In this document: in pieces, positions 16,201-25,184 of the stretch
Layout of the letters: every line of letters begins with the position of its first letter
Position numbering within the stretch: position 1 is the stretch's first letter
Source: Candidatus Woesearchaeota archaeon
Lineage (GTDB): Archaea; Nanobdellota; Nanobdellia; Woesearchaeales; UBA10216
NCBI GenBank assembly: GCA_016180195.1
Contig: JACPBS010000006.1
Location: 68,681 to 128,674, forward strand
Length of the DNA: 59,994 nucleotides
Direction of reading: 5' to 3'
Made by a program: the position numbers and the translations under genes
Notes under the pieces: generated by a model
Databases searched by the model: none
Told to the model about the DNA's origin: nothing
What the model saw: only the letters and a program-made list of their open reading frames with translations

Positions 16201-16303
16201 TTTCCATGCTCCTCGTATCTATACTCTGGCAGTAAGGGCAGTTATAAAATGTCAGTATGTTGTACCCATAAAATTTCCTCTGGCAATCATTGCATTTCCA
16301 CAT
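16190..16303 (-). CDS. 37-residue zinc-ribbon microprotein
   Basis: The short frame starts MWKCNDCQRKFYGYN and contains a second pair, NCPYCQS, giving two CxxC knuckles 16 residues apart, a classic zinc ribbon. A TATA box 27 bases before ATG 16303 supports a leaderless start. The last codons overlap the start of the HExxH gene in another frame. It is probably a real small protein, binding nucleic acid or the neighbouring protein (inference). Confidence 0.65.
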   Translation of the reverse strand: MWKCNDCQRKFYGYNILTFYNCPYCQSIDTRSMENGD

Positions 16304-16325
16304 GCAGCATGGATGTCATATCGGG

Positions 16326-16333
16326 ATATAAAT
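16326..16333 (-). promoter_or_regulatory. TATA box for the zinc-ribbon/zincin operon
   Basis: The AT-rich tract atataaat, read on the minus strand, is about 27 bases before ATG 16303. Confidence 0.5.
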
Positions 16334-16358
16334 TTTTATATTATTTTACCACAATAAG

Positions 16359-16368
16359 ATTATTAAAC
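16359..16368 (+). promoter_or_regulatory. TATA box for rli1
   Basis: attattaaac centred 28 bases before ATG 16391. Confidence 0.5.
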
Positions 16369-16390
16369 AACCATTCCCAACTTCTGATTC

Positions 16391-18145
16391 ATGCCGAGAA
16401 TAGCAGTTATAGAAAAGGACAAGTGCAACCCTGTTGGCTGCGGCGGGTACCTATGCATAAGGATGTGCCCGGTCAACCGGATGGGCAAGGAATGCAAGGT
16501 AATAGGCCCTGATGGCAAGGCAGAGGTACATGAGGAGGTAAGCACGGACGCGTGCAGCGTATGTGTGAAGATATGCCCGTTCGGCGCCATACACATGGTC
16601 AACCTTCCTGCTGAGCTTGAGTTTCCCCTCCATAAATATGGAAGGGACGGGTTCAGGCTCTACAGCCTCCCATTCCCTGTATTCGGCAAGGTAATAGGGC
16701 TTCTTGGAATAAACGGAATAGGAAAAAGCACAGCAATCAAGATACTGGCACAGATCGTAAGGCCCAACTTCGGCAAGCAGGAAGAAGCGTCAATACAAGA
16801 AGTCATAGAGTACTTCAAGGGGACTGAGGCCCATCTTTTCTTTGAGAAAGTGAAAGCAGCCCAGATAAGGATTGCTTACAAGCCACAGGCAGTTGATCTG
16901 CTGCCGAAAACAGCGTCAGGAAAAGTCGGCGACCTTTTGAGGAAAATAGACTCTGCAGGAAAATTCGAAAAAGTGATCAATGAGCTGCAAATCGGCGCAA
17001 TACTTGATAATGACATAAAGACCATATCCGGAGGGGAGCTTCAAAGGGTGGCGCTGGCTGCGACAGCCCTGAAAAACGCAAATCTCCACATCCTTGACGA
17101 GCCTTCAACCTACCTTGATATCAAGCAGAGGATAAGGATGAGCCAGTTTGTGAAGTCCCTCTCAGTATCTGAATCATCAGTTGTTGTTGTGGAGCATGAC
17201 CTGATAATAATGGATTACATGACAGACATCATACATGTCATGTACGGGGAAGCGGGCGCATATGGAATAGTAAGCCTGCCAAAGGCAACAAGGAACGCAG
17301 TAAACGCATACCTTTCAGGAATGCTCCGGGAGGAAAATGTCAGGTTCAGGGATCATGAAATCAAGTTCAAGCCACGATTGCCTTCGGGAATGGGAAGAAA
17401 AGAGGAGCTTGCAGGCTGGAGTGAAATAACAAAACGCCTTGACAATTTTATTCTAAGCGCAGAAAAGGGAAGCATCGCAAGGAAGGAGGTAGTTGGGGTT
17501 CTTGGCGAGAATGGCACAGGAAAAACCACTTTTGTAAAGATACTTGCGGGAGTAATTCCTCCAGACACAGGAGAGATTGGCAAGGGAATAAAGATAAGCT
17601 ACAAGCCGCAATATCTGAGCACAGAATCAACAGATTCAGTTGCATCAGTGCTTCAAAAGGCTGTTGAAAAATATGAAATACAGCTAATAAGGCCATTGGG
17701 CCTGAAAACGCTGCTTCTAAAATCACTCGGTGAGCTATCCGGAGGGGAGCTTCAAAGGGTGGCGCTGGCAGAGTGCCTTTCAAAGGATGCTGACATATTC
17801 CTGATAGACGAGCCTTCTGCATTTCTCGACGCAGAACAGAGAATCATTACAGCAAAGATAATAAGGGATTTCATGGAGACATTCGGGAAGACAGCGGTAG
17901 TGGTAGATCATGACCTGCTTTTGATTGACCAGGTTTCAGACAGGCTCATGATCTTTACAGGAGAGCCCGCCAGGAAAGGCGTAGTCAGCGGCCCGTACAG
18001 CATGGAAGAGGGCATGAACAAGTTCCTGAAGGAGCTTAACATAACATTAAGACGCGACCCTGAAAGCAACAGGCCGAGGATCAACAAGCCTGACTCCCAG
18101 ATGGACAGGAAGCAGAAATCCGAGGGAAAGCTTTTCTATGGGTAA
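16391..18145 (+). CDS. rli1: ABCE1/Rli1 ribosome-recycling ATPase
   Basis: The 584-residue protein splits post-termination ribosomes and is essential in archaea. It has an N-terminal ferredoxin-like domain with two 4Fe-4S sets (Cys12, 17, 22, 26 and ACSVCVKICP), then two ABC domains. The first has Walker A GINGIGKST and signature SGGELQRVALAA; the second has GENGTGKTTF and LSGGELQRVALAE. Linker and hinge follow the family. The DNA for both signature motifs contains an identical 34-base stretch (17025-17058 and 17736-17769). An inverted repeat follows the stop. Confidence 0.97.
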   Translation: MPRIAVIEKDKCNPVGCGGYLCIRMCPVNRMGKECKVIGPDGKAEVHEEVSTDACSVCVKICPFGAIHMVNLPAELEFPLHKYGRDGFRLYSLPFPVFGKVIGLLGINGIGKSTAIKILAQIVRPNFGKQEEASIQEVIEYFKGTEAHLFFEKVKAAQIRIAYKPQAVDLLPKTASGKVGDLLRKIDSAGKFEKVINELQIGAILDNDIKTISGGELQRVALAATALKNANLHILDEPSTYLDIKQRIRMSQFVKSLSVSESSVVVVEHDLIIMDYMTDIIHVMYGEAGAYGIVSLPKATRNAVNAYLSGMLREENVRFRDHEIKFKPRLPSGMGRKEELAGWSEITKRLDNFILSAEKGSIARKEVVGVLGENGTGKTTFVKILAGVIPPDTGEIGKGIKISYKPQYLSTESTDSVASVLQKAVEKYEIQLIRPLGLKTLLLKSLGELSGGELQRVALAECLSKDADIFLIDEPSAFLDAEQRIITAKIIRDFMETFGKTAVVVDHDLLLIDQVSDRLMIFTGEPARKGVVSGPYSMEEGMNKFLKELNITLRRDPESNRPRINKPDSQMDRKQKSEGKLFYG

Positions 18146-18155
18146 AAAAATCAAG

Positions 18156-18192
18156 CCGGAATCCTAATTTGAATTCTGTCAATGGATTCCGG
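18156..18192. terminator. Inverted repeat between convergent genes
   Basis: A perfect stem ccggaatcc / ggattccgg with a 19-base loop lies between the rli1 stop and the end of the convergent gene, so it could end or stabilise both transcripts. Confidence 0.5.
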
Positions 18193-18204
18193 AAAAAATC
18201 CGGA

Positions 18205-18636
18205 TTATCCTGCCTTATTACCAAGTCTCTCCAAAGCTGGGCCCGCTAATCTGCTCAAGACGTATCCTACAAAAGTTGCCCCAACTGGTGCAGAAGCAAT
18301 CATCCCTGACGAAACCGTTGAAGGGTCCCTTCCGAGAACTGTAGCAACGGAATCCACAAGACCATATCCCCTAGGTATAGCGATTGAAGCGTTACCGAGC
18401 TGTGCTATGACGTTGTTTTCAAAAACCCTTGCTGTAGCATAATTGATCAAAGCAGGCACGCTATCCCCTATTATGCTGCCCGCAACATAAGTGACTAAGG
18501 CAGCCCCTCCAAGATATGCGATGGGCCCCAATATCTGCTGGATGCCCTCTCCCATGCCTTCACTTATGTTCTCACCAATATCCTCCTTTGTTTCCGCTTC
18601 GTACAGCTTATGCTCCAAAGTACTTACCATTGCCAT
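18205..18636 (-). CDS. Hypothetical membrane-associated protein
   Basis: The 143-residue protein has a polar N-terminal helix (LEHKLYEAETKEDIGENI) and three Gly/Ala-rich hydrophobic segments (AYLGGAALVTYVAGSIIG; FENNVIAQLGNASIAIP; GMIASAPVGATFVGYVLS), which could be membrane helices or a pore-like oligomer. No family was recognised. A GAGGTGG Shine-Dalgarno six bases before ATG 18636 decides that start over the in-frame GTG at 18645. Confidence 0.55.
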   Translation of the reverse strand: MAMVSTLEHKLYEAETKEDIGENISEGMGEGIQQILGPIAYLGGAALVTYVAGSIIGDSVPALINYATARVFENNVIAQLGNASIAIPRGYGLVDSVATVLGRDPSTVSSGMIASAPVGATFVGYVLSRLAGPALERLGNKAG

Positions 18637-18759
18637 AACAACCACCTCATCAAGTTTTTATTCGGAGGCAAAAAATTGCCTTATGTTATGGTTTAAAAAT
18701 AAAGATATAGTTTTATTGCTTAGGTTAATTAATCTGCATAATGTGCTTAAACAAATACT

Positions 18760-18768
18760 TTTAAATAT
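18760..18768 (+). promoter_or_regulatory. TATA box for AbrB-PhoU gene 1
   Basis: tttaaatat centred 26 bases before ATG 18790. Confidence 0.6.
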
Positions 18769-18789
18769 AAGCTTTGTTTTTAAGTATCT

Positions 18790-19707
18790 ATGAGACGAAA
18801 GCTGGTGCAGCTCGGAAACTCAACGCTTTTCCTGTCCATGCCAAGGGATTGGGTCCAGGAGAACGGGCTTTCCAAGGGGGACGAAGTCGAGGTTAGCCAG
18901 GACCAGGACAAGGTGCTTGTCTGGCCGGACTGCAAATTAAAGAAAGACACACTCATGGTTGACGTTACCCGGTTCAAGGACATGCTCCCGAGATTGCTTT
19001 ATTCCATTTACAGAAGCGGCTATGATGAAGTTGAATTAAGATCAGAGGACCAACAGCTGATAGGGAAAATCAAGACTGTTATGTGGAAAGAGACAGTAGG
19101 ATATGAGCTGATGGAACAGACTGGAACGATGTGCAGGATAGTCAATGTTTCAGGAAAGGTGGATGACTTTAACAACCTGCTCCGAAGGCTTTTCCTCATT
19201 ACCCTTACAATCTCAGAGGAAGCCCTAAACGCCATTAAAAAAGGCCTTGACATGGAAAACGTGATTTATCTTGAAAAGGAAAGCAACAGGCTTAACTCAA
19301 TGCTTGTAAGGTCGATAAACAAGTACGGGTCAAATGGATTCAGGAAAATAGGGCCATTATATTACATAATCCAGGAGCTGGAAAGGATAGCTGACCAGTA
19401 CAAGTACATGGCTCAGTACATGGCCGGGAAAAATTTGCAGGACAAGCAATCAATGGTCCGTATTTTCGATAAGACAAACCTGTTTTTCAGGAGCATTTAT
19501 GAGCTCTTCTATACATTCAACCCGTCCAAGATCGAAGAGATCAAGAAAAGGAAGAATGAGATTGTGAATTCAATTCTTAACGAGATGAACAGGCCACAGC
19601 AACATCCAGTTATCCTGAGTTCCCTTCTATCAGTTACAACCAGGTCTTATGACATGGTGTCTTCAATAATTATCCTCAGAATGGACCCTGACAGTACCTT
19701 ACAATAA
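18790..19707 (+). CDS. SpoVT-AbrB/PhoU-domain regulator 1
   Basis: The 305-residue protein opens with a SpoVT-AbrB swapped-hairpin DNA-binding domain (RRKLVQLGNSTLFLSMPRDW, then NGLSKGDEVEV). The rest is a helical PhoU-like domain with two three-helix units, including EALNAIKKGLDMENVIYLEKE and YYIIQELERIADQYKYMAQY. In archaea such proteins are annotated as phosphate uptake regulators, but no pst transporter is nearby. The C-terminus overlaps by 32 bases the end of the convergent ~660-residue protein. A close paralogue lies at 21748. Confidence 0.88.
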   Translation: MRRKLVQLGNSTLFLSMPRDWVQENGLSKGDEVEVSQDQDKVLVWPDCKLKKDTLMVDVTRFKDMLPRLLYSIYRSGYDEVELRSEDQQLIGKIKTVMWKETVGYELMEQTGTMCRIVNVSGKVDDFNNLLRRLFLITLTISEEALNAIKKGLDMENVIYLEKESNRLNSMLVRSINKYGSNGFRKIGPLYYIIQELERIADQYKYMAQYMAGKNLQDKQSMVRIFDKTNLFFRSIYELFYTFNPSKIEEIKKRKNEIVNSILNEMNRPQQHPVILSSLLSVTTRSYDMVSSIIILRMDPDSTLQ

Positions 19708-21655
19708 AAGGCGACATTCTTTCCCTAGTATTTTTCAGCATCTCAAAAACAGGTCCTTCTTCTGCATGGGCATCATGGGCTTCCACAATCCTGCGGCCAA
19801 TTAAAGAATAAGTTGAGAGAACCCGGGACAAATCAGCATGAACACACGTTGAATCACCATGTGAACTCTTGGCCCTCCCATAACAGTCTTCTGTCCTCTC
19901 CCACATTTCCTTGTATCCTCTGGGCATTTTGCCCTCGAAATAGTAAGAGGCTGTCAAGGTGAAGAGCCAAAGGCTCCTTGAATATGAAAGCGCATTCTCA
20001 ACATAGTTTCTCCTGTTACGAATGTAATCTGGGGGCTGCACCATGCCTGAAGCATAACCTGTCTCGTTGTGTTCTGCAGCAATGACTGAGTAGCAAATAA
20101 GGCGGAAAAGCTTCTGGGCTGTGGCCAATGAAAAGTTTTTCATGAAAGCTTCAGTTGGTGTCCCCCTGATACCATTTATCATTCCAAACAATCCATTATT
20201 TCCGACTGAAAGCCTTGCATAGTCCATCGCAAGCCTTATCCAGTCATTGTCAATCCCCCCGAAATGGTGTGAGAATGCAGCCCTTGAAAAGTTGTCCGCA
20301 ATATGGCTGTCCTTGTAGCCCTGGTCATATATCTGGAGCCTTTCCATTATCTGTTGGGCGCTCAAGGCTTTTTCGCCAGGCATGATTGAAGCACGCAGTT
20401 CTTCATTCGACGGGTTCTGTATGTTGAATCCGGCGAGCTTGAAGTTTGAAACTAGCAAATCCATTACCCTTGAATAAAATTCGCCTCTTTTCAGGTCAGG
20501 GTCGTCGAATGCACGGATCAGCGGGACAAAATCCTGCCAGGCGATCCCGAGCTCGCCCATTATTGGCAAAAGCTTCGAATATGCACTTTCAAGGGAGTTC
20601 TTGTAATATCCCACAACCGAGGCAACCCTTTGCGGTGTCATGGGGTTCCTTTTTTGCTGCCGCATTCCATACGCGACTGCTACCTCAAAAATCGCGTGCA
20701 TCAGGTTTTCCCTGATCTCCCTTCCTTGCTTAACTCCGGATTCCTTGACAAAATTCCCGATGTACGCGAAGGTCGGATTTATAAAATAGGAAATCACGTC
20801 TATAAGCAGCTTGCCGTCTTCTGAAACCGCATAGAAATGGTGCCTGGCGAAGCTTGACCTCGCGACAGAAATGCCTGAATCATCCTTTATGTCTTCCACA
20901 AGGCGCTCAAGCATTCCATGGTCGCTTACCCTGAACAGCTTGATGCACATGCCCTCACCGGCGTCGTAATGGACACCAAGCCTCACAGGGTTGCCGTTAA
21001 AATTCGGCACAACACCTCCTTGATGGGCATCATACATGTCATATGGCGCAACAAAGCAAACGCTGGATACAAAATCCCTCAATGCGGCAGAAACATTTTC
21101 AGGCGCATGATGGAAATCCCTGTCTCTCGCAGCTCCCGCATATTCAAGCACTTTCATCAGGAGCCTGTAAATCCGGTCATTGCGCCTTTCTATCCTTTCA
21201 TCCATTTCAGCGAGAAAGCGCCTTATACCCGACCTTTTCAAAGTGTCTGGAATTACAGCCCTAACAGCATAAGCAGTTCTATTTAGGCTGACTTCATCGC
21301 CCCTTAATCCGGGAATGGTTCTTGGATCAGTCAAAATCAGGTCTGGACGCACTGTTTCTACAGCCAAAATCGCATTCTCATTACTTGCGTTCAATACACC
21401 ATACCCATTCCCTTGGAGAATCCTTTCAAGGTCTGATGTTTCCCTACTTGAAACTACCAGCGCAACCCTTCTCCTATAATAATCCGGATCAGCAGAATTC
21501 CACTCATCAACAAAACTCTCAAGTTTTCTTGAATCGTCAATCCTGCTTTTTACCTTTTTAGCGCCAAAATAAGCAAGAACAGAGGTCAGTATAGCCGAAG
21601 CCCCAAAAATTGCGAGCCTGTACTTGCTAAGAAATTCCCTCATAAAACCAGGCAT
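19676..21655 (-). CDS. Membrane-anchored protein with receiver-like domain, paralogue 1
   Basis: The 659-residue protein has one N-terminal membrane helix (residues 13-31) and a basic linker. A CheY-like region (about 62-160) contains RPDLILTDPRTIPGLRGDEV, the pattern around a phospho-acceptor Asp (Asp110). The N-terminal acidic pair of receivers is absent (VALVVSSRE). About 450 mostly helical residues of unknown fold follow; VRLGVHYDAGEGMCIKLFRV with LLIDVISYF might be a kinase-like core, unproven. I use ATG 21655, since the TTG at 21682 lies too near the promoter. The paralogue is at 22719; each adjoins an AbrB-PhoU gene. Confidence 0.65.
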   Translation of the reverse strand: MPGFMREFLSKYRLAIFGASAILTSVLAYFGAKKVKSRIDDSRKLESFVDEWNSADPDYYRRRVALVVSSRETSDLERILQGNGYGVLNASNENAILAVETVRPDLILTDPRTIPGLRGDEVSLNRTAYAVRAVIPDTLKRSGIRRFLAEMDERIERRNDRIYRLLMKVLEYAGAARDRDFHHAPENVSAALRDFVSSVCFVAPYDMYDAHQGGVVPNFNGNPVRLGVHYDAGEGMCIKLFRVSDHGMLERLVEDIKDDSGISVARSSFARHHFYAVSEDGKLLIDVISYFINPTFAYIGNFVKESGVKQGREIRENLMHAIFEVAVAYGMRQQKRNPMTPQRVASVVGYYKNSLESAYSKLLPIMGELGIAWQDFVPLIRAFDDPDLKRGEFYSRVMDLLVSNFKLAGFNIQNPSNEELRASIMPGEKALSAQQIMERLQIYDQGYKDSHIADNFSRAAFSHHFGGIDNDWIRLAMDYARLSVGNNGLFGMINGIRGTPTEAFMKNFSLATAQKLFRLICYSVIAAEHNETGYASGMVQPPDYIRNRRNYVENALSYSRSLWLFTLTASYYFEGKMPRGYKEMWERTEDCYGRAKSSHGDSTCVHADLSRVLSTYSLIGRRIVEAHDAHAEEGPVFEMLKNTRERMSPFIVRYCQGPF

Positions 21656-21693
21656 TGTTTTTCCAATAAAAAAGTTCTGCAACCAGTTTAACT

Positions 21694-21702
21694 GGTATAT
21701 AC
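21694..21702 (-). promoter_or_regulatory. Likely TATA box for the receiver-like gene 1
   Basis: gtatatacc on the minus strand about 43 bases before ATG 21655, leaving a short leader. It lies next to the divergent TATA box of AbrB-PhoU gene 2. Confidence 0.4.
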
Positions 21703-21714
21703 ATGAATCAGTAA

Positions 21715-21724
21715 ATATTTAAAC
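21715..21724 (+). promoter_or_regulatory. TATA box for AbrB-PhoU gene 2
   Basis: atatttaaac centred about 29 bases before ATG 21748. Confidence 0.6.
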
Positions 21725-21747
21725 CTGCTCGAATTCCCTCTTATGCT

Positions 21748-22656
21748 ATGAAAAGGAAGCTCATAAAGATAGGCAACTCGACACTGCTGCTTTCGGTGCC
21801 AAGGGAATGGGCGATTTCAAATAACCTGTCAAAGGGGGACGAGGTTGAGATCGTAATGGACCAGGACAAGCTGACAGTCTGGTGCGACTCCAGGCTGCAG
21901 AAGGAAAAGCTAGTGCTGGATGTTACTGAGTTCAGGGAGATGCTTGCCAGGCTTCTATATGCAGTCTACAAGAGCGGGATTGACGAGGTTGAAATAAGGT
22001 CCAAGGACCCTGCGCTGATAGACAAGATAAAATCAGTGATATACAAGGAGGCTGCCGGGTTTGAGATATTAAATGAAGGAAAAGATTTCTGTACAATAGT
22101 TAATGTTTCCGGAAAAATAGAGGATTTCCATAACATGGTCAGGCGCCTGTTTTTGGTAACGCTGACAATGGGGCAGGAAAGCGTCACTGCGCTGAGGAAA
22201 AACAAGGCCCTGGAAAACATACTTTACCTGGAACAGGAAAACAACAGGCTGACAACGATACTCACCCGTGCGATAAACAAGTATGGGTCATACGGCTTCA
22301 AGAAGATAGGCCCAATTTACTTCATTATCCAGGAGCTTGAAAAGGTAGGGGACCAATACAAGTACCTTGCACAGCATTTTCACAGCAAGGGAAAAAAGCT
22401 TGCATTAAAGCCTAATACCATTAAGCTTCTTGAGGACGCATCACAGCTCCTAAGGACAGTCTATGAATTCTTTTACACATTCAATCCAAAAAAAGTAGAC
22501 GAGATAAGGGAGCAAAGGAATGGCATTATTTCAAGGGCGTCAGAGCTTTACGCACAGAAACTTAATGAGGACGAGTTTGTCATGTTGCACCACTCGCTAA
22601 ACATATGCACGCTCGCATTTGACCTGAGCACCTCTATTTTTATACTGAAAGTATAA
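21748..22656 (+). CDS. SpoVT-AbrB/PhoU-domain regulator 2
   Basis: The 302-residue paralogue of the 18790 product is collinear with it: AbrB domain RKLIKIGNSTLLLSVPREWA and NNLSKGDEVEIV, then the PhoU-like helices (NILYLEQENNRLTTILTRAI; IYFIIQELEKVGDQYKYLAQ). The strongest conservation is in the DNA-binding part and the second helical unit. The paralogues may recognise related sites and sense different partners (inference). The promoter is divergent from that of receiver-like gene 1, and receiver-like gene 2 follows 62 bases downstream on the same strand. Confidence 0.88.
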   Translation: MKRKLIKIGNSTLLLSVPREWAISNNLSKGDEVEIVMDQDKLTVWCDSRLQKEKLVLDVTEFREMLARLLYAVYKSGIDEVEIRSKDPALIDKIKSVIYKEAAGFEILNEGKDFCTIVNVSGKIEDFHNMVRRLFLVTLTMGQESVTALRKNKALENILYLEQENNRLTTILTRAINKYGSYGFKKIGPIYFIIQELEKVGDQYKYLAQHFHSKGKKLALKPNTIKLLEDASQLLRTVYEFFYTFNPKKVDEIREQRNGIISRASELYAQKLNEDEFVMLHHSLNICTLAFDLSTSIFILKV

Positions 22657-22718
22657 ACATTTATAAACCCGAAAGGATTACTTATTTTAGCTTCATCGTC
22701 TTAAATTCTAGGACAAAA

Positions 22719-24731
22719 ATGAGAACAGACTATCTTCGAGGGAAGGACTCTCACAGCTTGGAAAGCCTGCTTACTGTGCTTACTTCTGTTGCTGCTGGCT
22801 GGTTTGCATTAAGTTTTGGAAGATCCCCACAAGCTTCGACATCAGTGGTTCATCGCGCACCAGAAAAAAAAGAGGAAAAAACCGGAGGCATTAATATTCT
22901 TTTACTCCATCCCCAAAGCGCTTTCATGGACTTCCTTGTTCCAAGGCTAACCGAAAGAGGTTATAATGTTGCATGCGCAAGTACGCCTGAGGCAGCTGCT
23001 CGTGTTTTCAAGGGCCATTCAATCGATACAACTGTGGCCATGTTGACCGGAACCGGCGAAACTGATGTATTTTTAAAGGTACTGGCGGAATCTTCAAAGC
23101 TAAATCCGGTAATTTTGATTACTGGCCAGGAAGGCCAAGCGCTTCACCGATTTGCAGTGGTCAGGCAAGGTGTGAACGTAGTTGACGCTTACACTCAGAA
23201 GGAGATCATGTCCACTAATTTATTTCGAAAGGGGGTGGATAAACTGGCCGCATCAATAAATAAGGCGGTCACATCCAGGTATGATGACCACTGGAACACG
23301 GTTGCAGGATTTCTCAGGACACTGGAACAGTGGCATTCACAACAGGATGATTCAAACAACGCTTTCTTGATCAGGGAACCGGGTATTATTTCAAGGGCAG
23401 AGCAATTCAGGAACTTCAGGACTTCGGGACCATTCCGCAACCTTACACTCCTTATAGAAGGAGCCACGAGAGGGGTTTCGAGCACTGCAGCTCCCAGAGG
23501 AGTTTCAAACGCAGCACTGGAAAAATTTTACAGGGGCGCTAACCTTTACCCTCATGGGGAATTTCGTGCATACCACATTAAAACAATAACCCCTGGAGAG
23601 CATTCGATGCTCTTGCAATATGCTGAAGAAAATCTCAGAGAGAGAGGAATTGTTGTACCTGTACCTTATGCTCATTATATCCCAAGAAGGCCGCAAGAAA
23701 TTGTTACCATCTTTAAGACAATAATCGCGGCAAACCAGGCTCATGTATTGAGGGAATTATCAGGCAAGCCGGAGTATGTTCCTGTCGCAGAGTTCTTTTT
23801 GGAAAGAGATCTTGAAGTCTTCAGACAATGGCATGGGCTGGAAATTAACAAAGTCCACGATCAAATAGTTCAAGGCGGATTACCTGTTTACAGGAGAAGA
23901 GCTCAAGAAACACTTGAGATCCTGGCATCATTGGCCCCTAAGGAAATTCAATCAGCGCTTACAGGCCCTGCCAAATTCGCATATGTGGATTTAATCGATG
24001 AAATGACAGCAACACGCCATCCCTGGAGGTCAATGGCTGAAACTAGGTTCTGGAGGCTTATGATGGATTCAACACTTCAGAATCTTGGAGGACTGTGGGG
24101 TATTTTTCTTCCTACTTACCAGCAAATCAGGGAACATATGTTTTCGGATGGAAAATTAAATCCAAACCTTCTTGAAGTAGTTCCTGTCTTCGATCCGCAG
24201 CTCGATAGACCTGGACTGATGATAGAGGACCTTGTCCATTTCTTAAATTCTTATGAATGGACAAATATGCCTGAAGGCGCAATGGTTCATCGGACCGAAA
24301 AATACCTTACAGGCCTTTATGAAGAAAGGGATATTTCTTCATCAGTTGTTCATCTTGCATTGATGAACGCATACAAGGCTCCGAGAAAAATGGCAATTAT
24401 TGATCGCTTTGTTGGTAATGCTCGTGATCGTTACAATCAAGGAACGCTGAAAACATCCTATTACAGGTCCTTGCTCCATGGCTATGAATCCGCTTTTGAG
24501 CACTGGCGAAAACTTGCGGTTGCCGCTCCTACAATAGCGTATTATGTGATGAGCGAATTCAGGGATGATTTCAGCCACAATTTTAAAATTTTTAAAGGGG
24601 CAATGCATGAGCCCGCTCCGACAACATACTCTGGTTCAACAGTTTCCAAGTTGATAAAATATTCAGTTCTCTTTGACAGGGTAAATAATCCCGCAACATC
24701 AGAGCTTGACAGGCTGCCCAAGCCTCAATAG
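22719..24731 (+). CDS. Membrane-anchored protein with pseudo-receiver domain, paralogue 2
   Basis: The 670-residue protein has the plan of the 19676 product: an N-terminal hydrophobic helix (about 17-34), a charged linker, a receiver-like region (57-180; INILLLHPQSAF, NPVILITGQEG) and a long helical C-terminal part. The aspartate matching Asp110 is replaced (DTTVAMLTG), so this would be a pseudo-receiver. Shared C-terminal landmarks include a QQIREHMFSDG region, a long ALSY/YRSLLHGYESAFEHWRKL-like helix and nearly equal length. The 3' end overlaps the convergent secreted-protein gene by 33 bases. Function unknown. Confidence 0.65.
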   Translation: MRTDYLRGKDSHSLESLLTVLTSVAAGWFALSFGRSPQASTSVVHRAPEKKEEKTGGINILLLHPQSAFMDFLVPRLTERGYNVACASTPEAAARVFKGHSIDTTVAMLTGTGETDVFLKVLAESSKLNPVILITGQEGQALHRFAVVRQGVNVVDAYTQKEIMSTNLFRKGVDKLAASINKAVTSRYDDHWNTVAGFLRTLEQWHSQQDDSNNAFLIREPGIISRAEQFRNFRTSGPFRNLTLLIEGATRGVSSTAAPRGVSNAALEKFYRGANLYPHGEFRAYHIKTITPGEHSMLLQYAEENLRERGIVVPVPYAHYIPRRPQEIVTIFKTIIAANQAHVLRELSGKPEYVPVAEFFLERDLEVFRQWHGLEINKVHDQIVQGGLPVYRRRAQETLEILASLAPKEIQSALTGPAKFAYVDLIDEMTATRHPWRSMAETRFWRLMMDSTLQNLGGLWGIFLPTYQQIREHMFSDGKLNPNLLEVVPVFDPQLDRPGLMIEDLVHFLNSYEWTNMPEGAMVHRTEKYLTGLYEERDISSSVVHLALMNAYKAPRKMAIIDRFVGNARDRYNQGTLKTSYYRSLLHGYESAFEHWRKLAVAAPTIAYYVMSEFRDDFSHNFKIFKGAMHEPAPTTYSGSTVSKLIKYSVLFDRVNNPATSELDRLPKPQ

Positions 24732-25184
24732 GTTATACATCAGGAGCCCTGCAGCGACAATTGAGCTACTGACAATAAAACCTGTCCTGGCATCAGGTTT
24801 CCTGTCAACAACCACTTTTGCCTTGACCACTGCATGAAGGGAAATTGAAAGCTCGTCTTTTCCTTTTCCTTCCGGATAAACCCGGATGTCTGAATAATAA
24901 ACACCGCTTTCAACATCCGGAGAAACGGTTATTATCACCTTCTCAAAACTGCCAGGCATGACTGAAAATTCGTTCTTGTCAAAATGGAACCATTCGTTTA
25001 ACTCATCTGCGTCCATCCTGAAAACCCTGCTTTCGCTGTTGCCATTGTACACTATCAGCTGCTTTGAGTCTGACTTGCCGCTGACATAAAAAAACAAATT
25101 GTCAGGAGAGACTGAAATGCTCTCTGCAAAAGAACCGGGGAAAGCTAAGGCAAGGAGCATCAGGTAAGGAAGAGCTTTTTTCAT
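24699..25184 (-). CDS. Secreted, C-terminally anchored Ig-like protein
   Basis: The 161-residue protein has a signal peptide (KKALPYLMLLALAFPGSFAE), an immunoglobulin/MSP-like beta domain (SVSPDNLFFYVSGKSDSKQL through VYYSDIRVYPEGKG) and a C-terminal membrane helix (TGFIVSSSIVAAGLLMYNLL). It resembles the NEW/CARDB-like domains of archaeal cell-surface proteins. Its start overlaps the stop of the lamin-tail protein gene by four bases, so the two are coupled and may form one surface complex (inference). Confidence 0.65.
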   Translation of the reverse strand: MKKALPYLMLLALAFPGSFAESISVSPDNLFFYVSGKSDSKQLIVYNGNSESRVFRMDADELNEWFHFDKNEFSVMPGSFEKVIITVSPDVESGVYYSDIRVYPEGKGKDELSISLHAVVKAKVVVDRKPDARTGFIVSSSIVAAGLLMYNLLRLGQPVKL

